From assembly GCA_000226015.1 (NCBI GenBank), contig JH153802.1, positions 116,573 through 137,168 of the forward strand: a stretch of 20,596 nucleotides of DNA. The letters are read 5' to 3'. Within the stretch, counting starts at the first letter, position 1; each line of letters starts with the position of its first letter. A program made the position numbers and the translations under genes. Under the pieces are notes generated by a model. That model saw only the letters and a list, made by a program, of their open reading frames with translations. It was not told where the DNA came from and did not search any database. The stretch is from Mnemiopsis leidyi (Eukaryota; Ctenophora; Tentaculata; Lobata; Bolinopsidae). Below, in pieces: positions 10,010 to 17,797 of the stretch.

Positions 10010-11086
10010 TTCTGATACAGTATTTATCACGATTTTTCTTGGCACTTTGGAATGATATCCCGATAGTGATGTATTGCATTTTACAGAAAATACTATCGCG
10101 AACCATTTACAGAAACCATTAAATTTTTGATGAGTTGAGGTTTTCATCTGCCGTACATTTTCGAGTGCAGGTTTCCCGATGCTGGGAATAGCTTGCATGT
10201 TGCCGAAGTATTTGATGTTTCACTATATTTGGAGGCATTAAAACCAAAACCTGGTTATTATATTCTATAGTGAAAAGCGGTGTCAGAACTCAACCCATGT
10301 AATATTGTCTATTTTATGATTTAAAAGCTATCCGTCAAAAATATCACACAACGCTAAATATTTACAGACGAGCATAATTGAAGTTCACTTGTTTGTAGAG
10401 TTTGAAGTTTTTGTCAATTTTTAAAGCCGTTCTATGTTCTTTCAAGACATTTAAACATGAACATAGTGAAAGGAATTTGCATAAAATTGTCAAGGAGATC
10501 TCCTAACTTGCATATTCGAAATATCAAAACAAAATCAAAATTCACAGATAGTTATAACACCCTTTTGATCTCCCACGTGAAGGCGCGGTTAATAAACCGG
10601 TGAAATCAGATACAATTAGGTCACAAGTAAACTTCACCACTAGGTGACATCCTATACGGACTGCCTCTAAATTGCACTTCCATTAACTAGACCCCTCGTG
10701 CTACATTGCAGTCTGATCTACACAATATAATTAGGTCATAGGTGTGTGCGTGTGTGTGGCATTCAGTATGAGTTGCAGTATATCAACCCTACGGGCTCTC
10801 TCTCTCCCCCAACCTCTCTTATATAATAATATAATATAATATTCTTTGTCAAGCTTCTGGTGTTTCGCTTTAATTTCACTCTCTGCCATGCTATAGATGT
10901 TAGTACATGGCCCGCAGTAGCCGTTACAGTGTCACATTTGCTCTCTTTCTCCCCCGGCTATTACATATTTCTAGCTCCTCTCATCTCGCTTTTTAGATCT
11001 GCACAAAGCGTTTGACACGTATTGTCGCATGTAGCGACACTCTCTTGGAAGCTGTTTACTGAACACGATTATACCCATGATCTGAT

Positions 11087-11126
11087 GCTCGCTAAGCGAC
11101 AAAAGCTGACGTACGCTGCAGCGAGC
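11087..11126. repeat. Inverted repeat, potential bulged hairpin
   Basis: GCTCGCT (11087-11093) pairs with AGCGAGC (11120-11126), and inner AGCG (11095-11098) pairs with CGCT (11114-11117). A separate perfect hairpin, TGTCGC-ATGTA-GCGACA, lies just upstream at about 11022-11038. No tRNA or mobile-element features accompany them. Confidence 0.5.
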
Positions 11127-11856
11127 AGATCCCTCATGGTTCTTTCAAGGCGGACAAATTAAATTCGGAGAGTTTCAGGATATTGCTGGTCACTGCTGCA
11201 TTCCGTCACTTTGCTGTGTGCGTTTCTGTTAACACGATCTCCCGTTATATTTTGATGACTAACAGCACAGTAGGGGTACACATGATAAATATATTCAATA
11301 CCTTCTGGTCCCATTTGTTGAGAGAGAGAGCGAGAGAGAGTGAGCAGTGTTTATAGTATTTAGTTACGTGTTGTTTGTTAGAGCTCACCGTCCTTTCTCT
11401 GTGTTCAGTAAGAGTACTGTTACCCGCCCTTTGTTTCAGCATCCCCCATCATAGAGCCTTGTTTCCGATATCTGCCAGTCTCTAATTAAGCCTTGCTGCT
11501 GCGTTTGCCCGGATTTGCCCGTTAAATGATTTAGAGCCGTCGTAGTCCATTCTTTGTTTTGAATTTATGATGATAAAACTGTATCGATTAAGTTTACCTG
11601 TATTGATTCCGAAAATATTTTTTCTTTTAAGGTTTTACATTACAGTAGATACTGTACCAACAATCTTTGCTCGAAACGACTGCGTTGCTTGAAAGAATTG
11701 TGTCGTTTGATCGAAATTGATCAAAATCGCAGAAGCTTGCTACAAAAATGCAAATGATCACATCCAGTGAATCTGATACCGGTCGTTACCAGCCAGACGC
11801 TCCCTCCCAAAATAGAACCCTTTAAAAACACTGCGACTTCTTGTCCGCCTCGTCTC

Positions 11857-12060
11857 CTAATTCCCAGCATCTGTCCCATTAGCAGTTTCGTTAGCGAGAA
11901 TCATCTCGGTTACATTTCCTACGCTGTACGTCGGCCCCGGAAACATCCAGTCACTCACCACCATCGTAAAAAAGATGAAGGCAAGTCCGAACACTATCGC
12001 AAACGTTGCTCCGATGAAAGCTATATCATATCTCTGCTTGATGCTTTCCCAAAAACCCAT
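11857..12060 (-). CDS. Small single-pass membrane protein with extracellular glycosylation sequons (nested, antisense)
   Basis: On the minus strand, the ATG at 12060-12058 sits in a strong context (GCGACATGG) and encodes 67 residues ending in TAG. Residues 1-12 (MGFWESIKQRYD) are charged. Residues about 13-35 form a hydrophobic membrane helix (IAFIGATFAIVFGLAFIFF...). The tail then carries three N-X-T sequons at N49, N57 and N61, which suggests an extracellular or lumenal C-terminus. Eleven bases before the ATG is a very good minus-strand splice acceptor (CAACTTTTTTCAG|C, exon start 12071), so an untranslated exon probably lies above 12110. A strong GTGAGT inside the exon (around V35-S36) could be an alternative donor. 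It lies inside intron 4 of the BAZ2-like gene in the opposite orientation. I do not recognise the family and assign no function. Confidence 0.55.
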   Translation of the reverse strand: MGFWESIKQRYDIAFIGATFAIVFGLAFIFFTMVVSDWMFPGPTYSVGNVTEMILANETANGTDAGN

Positions 12061-12498
12061 GTCGCTTGCTGCTGAAAAAAGTTGGGTTTAGTCAGTGCCT
12101 CTCGGCTGAAAGACAGGAATTTTGGTAGTTTCTACGGTTTCACAAAGTGAAAGTGACAATTATCGGAATTTAGCCTCCAGACGTACTCGATACGTGTCAG
12201 ACAGGGGATACTGGCTAGCAAGACGGGGTCAGGGTGACAGCTAACAATTTGCGGGTGTACTGTCTAGCTGCTACTTCTGGATACCACCGTAACTAACTAG
12301 CTAGCAGCGAAACTTTTGTTGTGTAATGTGTGTATTTGTTTGCACATATTATGCAGATCATCAGTTGCGTATGACTGAATTTTATGGCCAATTAATTAAT
12401 GATGACCATAAAAACTTGAATTTTTCGTTGGGTGCCCTTAAAACTTTGTTTCATGAATTGAGTTGTCGCAATGTTGCAAAGTAGCGCTGTTTGGCTGA

Positions 12499-12702
12499 CT
12501 TAACAAACTGGTAAACCAAGAACAAGCACATGAAGTCGTACAGGAAGTCGCGCTCTTAGAGCGACTCCAGTTTATTGCATTAACCTCTGAATTAGAAATG
12601 CAGATTAAGGAAATTACGGAAGACAAGGATTTACTCCCGCATAGACAAAATTGTAATGGAGGAAATAGTTTTATATCCCTCAAATATTCCTGGCAGAACT
12701 GA
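12499..12702 (+). pseudogene. Decayed coding-like relic, helical
   Basis: This 67-codon open frame has no ATG at its start. It reads LNKLVNQEQAHEVVQEVALL then ERLQFIALTSELEMQIKEIT, which is charged and amphipathic like a coiled-coil protein. The same frame continues upstream through a TGA at 12496-12498 (IELSQCCKVALFG before it). No matching splice sites were seen. It may be a fragment of a retrocopy or an old exon, or it may be chance. The family is not recognised. Confidence 0.25.
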
Positions 12703-13317
12703 AAATTTCGGTCTGCCTCCTTCTAAACCCCCGATACCCTCGTTCAACCATGCACCCTGGACAATCTTCACCAAAAAACGTCAAACTAAAGCTCACAAAT
12801 TGGTGACGACGATGATGATGATCAATTTTATAATTAGCAAATTTAAACGGTGGTCAAAACAAAAGTTCCGCGTGGTGAGATGTAGGACTCCAGGCACCCC
12901 CGCTCCTCAGCTACCTTGACATGCCTACATGTACCGACCTTGCCTTTGTCCGGCCCCCTTCCCTTATTAGGTATCACAAAGCCTGTCTTAATTCTGAGAC
13001 AAAAGGCGGGGATCGAGCTGGCTGTCAATTTGGTGATTCAGCCGCTTTCCTACCGAGAAATTTTAGAATTTTGATTAGTTATCAAGCCAGACCATTTCGC
13101 ATGGTTGGGTGAATGGAAGATTCTCGTTCATTAATAACTCCTTTAGACCTAACTAGAATCAAATTCTGGTAAAAGAAACGACATAAAGTCCATTAACCGA
13201 CAAAGCTCGAACTAACCCATTAGTCATTATACTTAGTAAGCTAAGGTTGTACTTAAATGGTTTAAGTAACGCTGTAGGTAAGCTTCCCCACAGATCGCTA
13301 ATGTCGTGTGTGTTTAG

Positions 13318-13415
13318 CAGTAGAAGACAAGGCCGAGAGAAGGGACATAAAGGAAGAGACAGGGGAGACGGAAGAAACGGAGACGGAGAATATGGAGGTG
13401 GCTGTCCACCATCAG
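13318..13415 (+). CDS. BAZ2B: BAZ2-like exon 5 (acidic, Glu/Thr-rich)
   Basis: Acceptor GTGTGTTTAG|CAG and donor CATCAG|GTCGGT bound 98 nt, phase 1 to 0. With the G from exon 4 it reads AVEDKAERRDIKEETGETEE then TETENMEVAVHHQ. The acceptor has a weak pyrimidine tract and the donor GTCGGT is off-consensus, but the phases fit both neighbours. The sequence resembles the start of exon 7. Confidence 0.65.
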
Positions 13416-13427
13416 GTCGGTCTTTGT

Positions 13428-13453
13428 CACGTGCTTTGTTGTTTTGTCACGTG
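13428..13453. promoter_or_regulatory. Paired CACGTG E-boxes
   Basis: The 11-mer TTTGTCACGTG occurs at 13423-13433 and 13443-13453, a spacing of 20 bp or about two helical turns. CACGTG is bound by bHLH-ZIP factors. Function in this intron is inferred only from the motif pair. Confidence 0.3.
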
Positions 13454-13632
13454 TTATTGCATGAGCTCGTTTCTAGAAGGTAGTTTTTCTAAGTAGTTGA
13501 GATCGATTTTACCTCTTTTTTGTTATGATCTTACTGTTTCTTTTTTTCCGTTATTCGGTTCTCTACAATCTTTAACGCCCGAATTAAAAAACCCCCCCAC
13601 AAGATAATTACAAAAGCCCCTGTTGTTTCTAC

Positions 13633-13793
13633 CGACAACGTAACGGCACTTACCCCGACAATGTAACGGCACTCACCCCGACAATGTAACGGCACTCACC
13701 CCGACAATGTAACGGCACTCACCCCGACAATGTAACGGCACTTACCCCGACAATGTAACGGCACTTACCCCGACAATGTAACGGCACTTACCC
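13633..13793. repeat. 23-bp minisatellite, 7 copies, abutting the exon 6 acceptor
   Basis: The unit CGACAATGTAACGGCACTTACCC starts at 13633, 13656, 13679, 13702, 13725, 13748 and 13771. Copies differ only by AACG/AATG in the first and CTT/CTC elsewhere. It ends six bases before exon 6, so its last copy supplies the branch-point and polypyrimidine region. The unit read on the minus strand contains GGTAAGTG, a consensus donor. Confidence 0.95.
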
Positions 13794-13799
13794 CTCCAG

Positions 13800-14043
13800 G
13801 CACGGAACTTCAGTCCGACCCTTCTTCCCACCGACACACAACCCTCCCCCGCAACCCAGAACCCTGAGGAGGAAGAGGAAGAGGAGGAAGAAGAAGAACG
13901 ATCAGCTGTTCTTCCTCAACAACCCGTCCTGAAGATCTCCCAACCAATTCCGTCCTCGGCGGAGTTTCCACTTCCAGTCAAGGAAAACAACAACATCAGT
14001 TCCGAAACTTCACCCTCCAACCACCTCACCCCTGAAGAACCAG
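13800..14043 (+). CDS. BAZ2B: BAZ2-like exon 6 (poly-Glu, Pro/Ser-rich)
   Basis: Acceptor CCCCTCCAG and donor GAACCAG|GTCGGT bound 244 nt, phase 0 to 1. It encodes ARNFSPTLLPTDTQPSPATQ, an uninterrupted run of ten Glu after NP, then Pro/Ser-rich sequence ending ...NHLTPEEP-G. It has no ATG. It is open throughout in the required frame and has coding-like composition. It continues the disordered acidic region. Confidence 0.7.
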
Positions 14044-14426
14044 GTCGGTAGTTGGTCTAAAGAGGGTGTTTCTCTTAATTTTCTAATGAAAACCGGAGGC
14101 GGGTTAAAATTGCGACGATGAAAATCATCTCATTTTGTGAAGCCGTAGTACTTGTGATGAGGCATCCTGTGAGAGCTTGAGTCTGGGCTATATATTCGCA
14201 TACAATATCGCCTGTCTGTGTTAGTAGGGTTTATTATTATGCTGTGCAGCCGTTTAGCCCGTATTAGGAAACCAAACCAATCAGAAAATATTTATTGAAA
14301 TACATGCTGATCGCATCCATTTGCCTTCAATTCTTAAAAGCCTTTGTGTTTAATTTTGACATCGCACAGTAGACCTCTCTCTCTTTCTCTCTCTCCTCCC
14401 CACGCACATGACATTACTGCTGGCAG
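14044..14426 (+). other. Intron 6 of the BAZ2-like gene
   Basis: Bounded by GTCGGT and CATTACTGCTGGCAG. It contains a CT-rich run (14374-14398) before the acceptor. Nothing else was seen. Confidence 0.65.
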
Positions 14427-14710
14427 GAAGTGTGGACCCTGCTCCAGCAGAGACGGAGGAGATGGAGACAGAGGACCACCAGGACCAGAACAACTTCTCC
14501 AAACCTAACTCTCGGTCGGGGACACCTTGTTCTGACGTCACGAAGGGGAGTCCAGCTAGCGGGACAAGCAAGGGGAGCCTCAAGAGGGAGCACGAGGAGG
14601 AGGAGGATGATTGTGAGAGCGAGCTGGAGATTGCTGACGGAGATGGCCGGAATGTGTTTAAGAATGCGGGCAAGCTCATTGATGGAGCTGTGACTAACTC
14701 TGATTTCGAG
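14427..14710 (+). CDS. BAZ2B: BAZ2-like exon 7 (acidic, METED motif)
   Basis: Acceptor CTGGCAG|GAAGTG and donor TTCGAG|GTGAGG bound 284 nt, phase 1 to 0. It encodes G-SVDPAPAETEEMETEDHQD..., then a Ser/Thr/Gly stretch (SRSGTPCSDVTKGSPASGTS), a KREHEEEEDDCESELE acidic cluster, and ...NVFKNAGKLIDGAVTNSDFE. An SGTSK...KR-type Ser/basic segment also precedes the TAM domain in BAZ2 relatives. Minus-strand and other-frame open frames here are shadows. Confidence 0.8.
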
Positions 14711-15002
14711 GTGAGGGGGGAGTGTGGTGTTTGATAGTGCAAGCCCATCATTTTTTATACCTTGCTTTGACTTTCGTTTTTATGATGGGACTTCAACGTG
14801 TTTGAGGATTTGTTGATCAACTGTAAACACATGTTCCATGTTTATCACTATTCACTACTTTTAATTATAAATCATTTCTAGATATTTAGTAAGTAGCAAA
14901 CTACCCTTAACTATACTTTAAGCCTCTCGAATTTTCCCCACAATTCGACTTTTCCCCACAATTCTACCCCCTGCTCTGACGTCTAACTCATCACATCCTC
15001 AG
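14711..15002 (+). other. Intron 7 of the BAZ2-like gene
   Basis: Bounded by GTGAGG and CATCCTCAG. A TTTTCCCCACAATTC motif occurs twice (about 14933 and 14950). Confidence 0.7.
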
Positions 15003-15160
15003 GACTACTGCTACTCAGACTCCAGCAGTCAGCCTGACTCGACGGAGTTCTCCCAGAGTCTCCACGATCAGACTGTGTCCAACTTGTCCGGTCTTGGGAG
15101 GAGGAAGCGTCAGAGACAGGCTGTCAGCGAGAAGGATGCTCAGCTACCTCTAACTCAGGG
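15003..15160 (+). CDS. BAZ2B: BAZ2-like exon 8 (linker up to TAM domain; basic patch)
   Basis: Acceptor CATCCTCAG and donor CAGGG|GTCAGT bound 158 nt, phase 0 to 2. It encodes DYCYSDSSSQPDSTEFSQSL..., then the basic GLGRRKRQRQAVSEKDAQLP, a plausible nuclear localisation signal. It ends QG, where the split Gly codon (GG|A) leads into the TAM Trp. BAZ2 proteins have a KRRR-type basic patch and a LPLxYGW segment at the same place, which supports the join. Confidence 0.8.
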
Positions 15161-15685
15161 GTCAGTTTTATTTGGGATACTCAGGCTACATTTTGTATTG
15201 GTCTTTAGTCAATGATCCTAACCTTTTTCTATTTGAAGTTCATACCTTTTTAATTAGTTTTAATTTTATTTCATCAGCTGATAAAGACAGAAATAGCACT
15301 GTAATTTTGAAAATCCTGAAATCGTTCCGAGATAACGTAATCCCTAGATCTTCTAGACTTTTCTGTGACTGACCTGACAGACCGATTTAATAGCTCTCTC
15401 TAGCTGCTGCTCGCACCTTCTAGTTCTGACACGTCAAATCACCGTCAAACGAACTGCTTTATTAGAAACTGGACCACCCCGTTCAGGGTCGCTTGCTGGC
15501 TCGAGCTTGTTGAGTCAGGTGGTTGAAATGATGGCGGTGGAAATATTTGAGAAAATGGTTGCTTCAGAACAAAAATCATGGGATGTTCATACATAACAAC
15601 TATTTATTTTTATGAATTTTCTCTGAAATAGACGTCCTTGGCCTTTTGATAACTGAAACCAGGAGATTTAACCAAAGCATCTGTG

Positions 15686-15895
15686 ATGGTTCAAGAAAAG
15701 AAGAAGAAACCGAATAAAGAAGCTGTACCTCAGAGCTACGAGTTGAAGCTCAAACCAGCATACACTGACAAACTAAAAGCTCATCTACCGCTCAAACCAG
15801 CATACACTGACAAACTAAAAGCTCATCTACCGCTCAAACCAGCATACACTGACAAACTAAAAGCTCATCTACCGCTCAAAACTCTGAACATCCCT
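15686..15895 (+). CDS. Orphan candidate exon with three identical 14-residue repeats
   Basis: From ATG 15686 (G at -3 and +4) the frame reads MVQEKKKKPNKEAVPQSYEL, then three exact copies of LKPAYTDKLKAHLP, then LKTLNIP. A consensus donor CCT|GTAAGT follows at 15895/15896; read through, the frame stops at 15964. Only this frame is open across the repeats. It does not fit the BAZ2-like transcript. Spliced after exon 8 from an acceptor near 15662 it would read another frame and stop within about 20 codons. It may be a poison or cassette exon, the first exon of another transcript, or an open repeat without function. The family is not recognised. Confidence 0.3.
15749..15874. repeat. 42-bp perfect tandem repeat, 3 copies
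   Basis: Identical units start at 15749, 15791 and 15833, followed by the first six bases of a fourth. The unit is 14 codons, so one frame stays open. Confidence 0.97.
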
Positions 15896-16077
15896 GTAAG
15901 TGTCTCATCTGTGACTGGTTTGGACAAGTGCAGCCTTGCACTGAATGAAACATCCAACCTGTGATCAGTCATCTTCAGGGTTTTACTAATTGTTGCCATG
16001 GGGACCCGTGCTTGTTGCTCGTGATTTTAGCTGTAAATGATAGTCTCGCTCTCTTCAAGTAGTAGTAGATAGAAGTA

Positions 16078-16135
16078 ATGGTAACTGGAATGTCCTAGAC
16101 ATGGTAACTGGAATGGTAACTGGAATGTCCTAGAC
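16078..16135. repeat. 23-bp direct repeat with a partial copy between
   Basis: ATGGTAACTGGAATGTCCTAGAC occurs at 16078-16100 and 16113-16135. Its first 12 bases occur again at 16101-16112. Confidence 0.95.
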
Positions 16136-16266
16136 ACAGGCACCTAGAGCTACACTCAGCTCAAATGCAAAATATACCGACTTAAATAAATTAGACAGGG
16201 CTAACTTACAGATTAATTACCCAGAAAGTACATTAACTACTCCAAACTCACTCTTCCCTTTCCCAG

Positions 16267-16387
16267 ATGGCAGCGACACATCAGGATAAAGCGGGGTATG
16301 GGCGGCAATAGTGGTGGTCTGCGCGGGGAGGTCCTTTACATAGCACCGTGTCTCAAGAAGCTGCGCACTTACAATGACGTGCAGAAG
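16267..16387 (+). CDS. BAZ2B: BAZ2-like exon 9: first half of TAM/MBD-like domain
   Basis: Acceptor CCCTTTCCCAG|A and donor CAGAAG|GTGAGT bound 121 nt, phase 2 to 0. It encodes WQRHIRIKRGMGGNSGGLRG then EVLYIAPCLKKLRTYNDVQK. This matches the BAZ2 TAM core, where the human family has WQRE.RIR..., a GEVAYYAPCGKKLR strand-turn and a YPEVIKYL helix. The domain is an MBD-like fold. In BAZ2A/TIP5 it is known to bind RNA and DNA without methyl-CpG preference. Odd point: the usually invariant Gly of PCGKKLR is Leu here (CTC). Confidence 0.92.
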
Positions 16388-17276
16388 GTGAGTGTCTGAG
16401 TTTAGCACGTGCAAGGAGCATTTTGCAAGTGTTTTTTACAGCTAGATATGGATGAGAGCGCGAAGATGGTTAAGTTTGTTTGACCTGTCCTGATTCATGA
16501 GTGTAGCCAGAAATAGAGAGTCATATTGATCACATTTTGCTCCCTTCTTAAGCTCGGAAATAGTTAAGTAGTTATAGTTCTTTAAACGTCGGGACCTTTG
16601 AGATTGGTTTTTGTTAGACGTCAGCGCAGCTGTGGCTGGACAAACAGGTGGAATTAGTAATTTATATGGTAAATGGTTCGTGGTTTGTGATCTTGTCAGT
16701 CTGTAAATTGTGACTGATAAAATGGGTTTTCAAAGCCATTCAAAGAATAACCTCTTTTTCACAAACTTCACTTTTTCACGAAACAACAAATTTTCATTTA
16801 CTGTGGTCTACCAGAACAGTTTAACTGTAAGTGTTAGTGGAATGTATAGAGCTCAGTTTCTGGAGAATTAAGCTATTTACCATCTGTTACTAGAAATATT
16901 AGCCAAGCTCGGCGGTTTTCTCTGTGTGCAGCTCTTTTACTGCAACACGCCATCTGTCTGTGTGCCCGTGTGATCTGTGTTTGTACGTTTGTGTGTTTGT
17001 GAGTTTTTTTAAAACCACTGGGATAGCTCTAGCCGTACTGATGATAAACACTAAACAAAGTTGTTGTCAAGGTAGATGCCCTTACTCTGCGTCGTCATTT
17101 TTGTTATCAGGTCTGTCTACAAGCCTTTGTTAACCATGAAAGTCTGTTGGGCGTATTTACTTTCTACCTCCCAAAGAGAGTTAATAGAATTCGGATAACC
17201 TTGCAATATAGTTCATATACCTCAACATTCTCTTCTCATGCAATTTTAGCGATGATCTAAAACTTAACAATTTCAG
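16388..17276 (+). other. Intron 9 of the BAZ2-like gene
   Basis: Bounded by GTGAGT and AACAATTTCAG. No coding or repeat features are supported. A 69-codon open frame at 16924-17133 lacks coding character. Confidence 0.75.
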
Positions 17277-17369
17277 TACCTGAAAGTGAATGCCATTACG
17301 AATGTAAAGCTGGAACAGTTCAGTTTCAGTAACAGTGTGACAGTGGGGGAATACTTCCAGCAGGACATT
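17277..17369 (+). CDS. BAZ2B: BAZ2-like exon 10: second half of TAM domain
   Basis: Acceptor AATTTCAG and donor GACATT|GTGAGT bound 93 nt, phase 0 to 0. It encodes YLKVNAITNVKLEQFSFSNS then VTVGEYFQQDI. It aligns with the family's YLSRNGI-DISRDNFSFS-IRVGDFYE segment, including the FSFS and VGEY/VGDF landmarks. The helix started in exon 9 (YNDVQK) continues into YLK. Confidence 0.92.
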
Positions 17370-17609
17370 GTGAGTTATTTTTAGTTTTATTTCTAAATAT
17401 TAAGCAATAAGAATATGATTTTGAAACACATCTAACTCCTTGCATGATGAAGCTTGCTGTTACTACCAAATTTTACGTCGAATTTCAGGGTTGAGAATAG
17501 ATCGTTCATAACTGTTCAACACCAGCAAGACACATGTTAACTCGCTATTTAACCGGGATTTTTTAAACACAAATTCTAGGTATGTATATTAAAAATTTTC
17601 CCTTCTCAG

Positions 17610-17690
17610 AACACTGGCCAGTATGTTAAGATTCCAGACGATGTTATACAATTGCGACTTCAGGAACAGGAATCTAAGAAACAGTTAAAG
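17610..17690 (+). CDS. BAZ2B: BAZ2-like exon 11: TAM C-terminal edge
   Basis: Acceptor CCCTTCTCAG and donor TTAAAG|GTAAAC bound 81 nt, phase 0 to 0. It encodes NTGQYVKIPDDVIQLRLQEQ then ESKKQLK. The IPDDVI element corresponds to the family's LKEEDVIPRI segment that closes the TAM domain. The tail begins the coiled coil. Confidence 0.85.
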
Positions 17691-17797
17691 GTAAACTGCA
17701 GATTTACCAACTTATTCTACGAAAAACCTGTGTTGAAAGTATGAAAATGAGAAATCGTGTGGCAACAGAAGTGGACAACACTCCCCCATGATTTCAG

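Larger units (their letters stand above)
9976..13317 (+). other. Intron 4 of the BAZ2-like gene, hosting a nested minus-strand exon
   Basis: At 3.3 kb this is the largest intron seen. It contains two RORE-like AGGTCA sites (10614-10623, 10729-10738), a CT patch (10798-10806), a TATAATA run (10820-10843), inverted repeats at 11022-11126, a GA microsatellite (11321-11343), the minus-strand membrane-protein exon (11857-12071) and a coding-like relic (12499-12702). A further small phase 1-to-1 exon cannot be excluded by eye. Confidence 0.55.
13416..13799 (+). other. Intron 5 of the BAZ2-like gene
   Basis: It begins with two TTTGTCACGTG E-boxes 20 bp apart, continues with T-rich and C-rich runs, and ends in seven copies of a 23-bp minisatellite running almost to the acceptor. 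Confidence 0.65.
15161..16266 (+). other. Intron 8 of the BAZ2-like gene
   Basis: Bounded by GTCAGT and CTTCCCTTTCCCAG. It contains an orphan open exon with 42-bp repeats (15686-15895) and a 23-bp repeat pair (16078-16135). The join across it, QG-WQRHIRIKRG, matches the TAM start exactly, so the intron is well supported. Confidence 0.75.

Noticed and set aside
10492..10503. 12-bp palindrome AGGAGATCTCCT
   Set aside because: An isolated palindrome with no partner site or element structure. Expected by chance at this scale.
11767..12075. 102-codon plus-strand frame
   Set aside because: It overlaps the minus-strand membrane-protein exon and has neither ATG support nor matching splice sites. 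The minus strand has the better start, acceptor and domain logic.
12656..12919. 87-codon plus-strand ATG frame
   Set aside because: Basic, unpatterned sequence with no splice sites or family resemblance. Probably chance.
13633..13793. CRISPR-like array
   Set aside because: The 23-bp units are head-to-tail with no spacers, in an animal-type intron. It is a minisatellite. The same applies to 19981-20105.
14350..14751. Ser/Leu-rich minus-strand frame and a second plus frame at 14430
   Set aside because: Shadows of exon 7. The accepted frame is fixed by splice phase and its acidic, METE-containing sequence.
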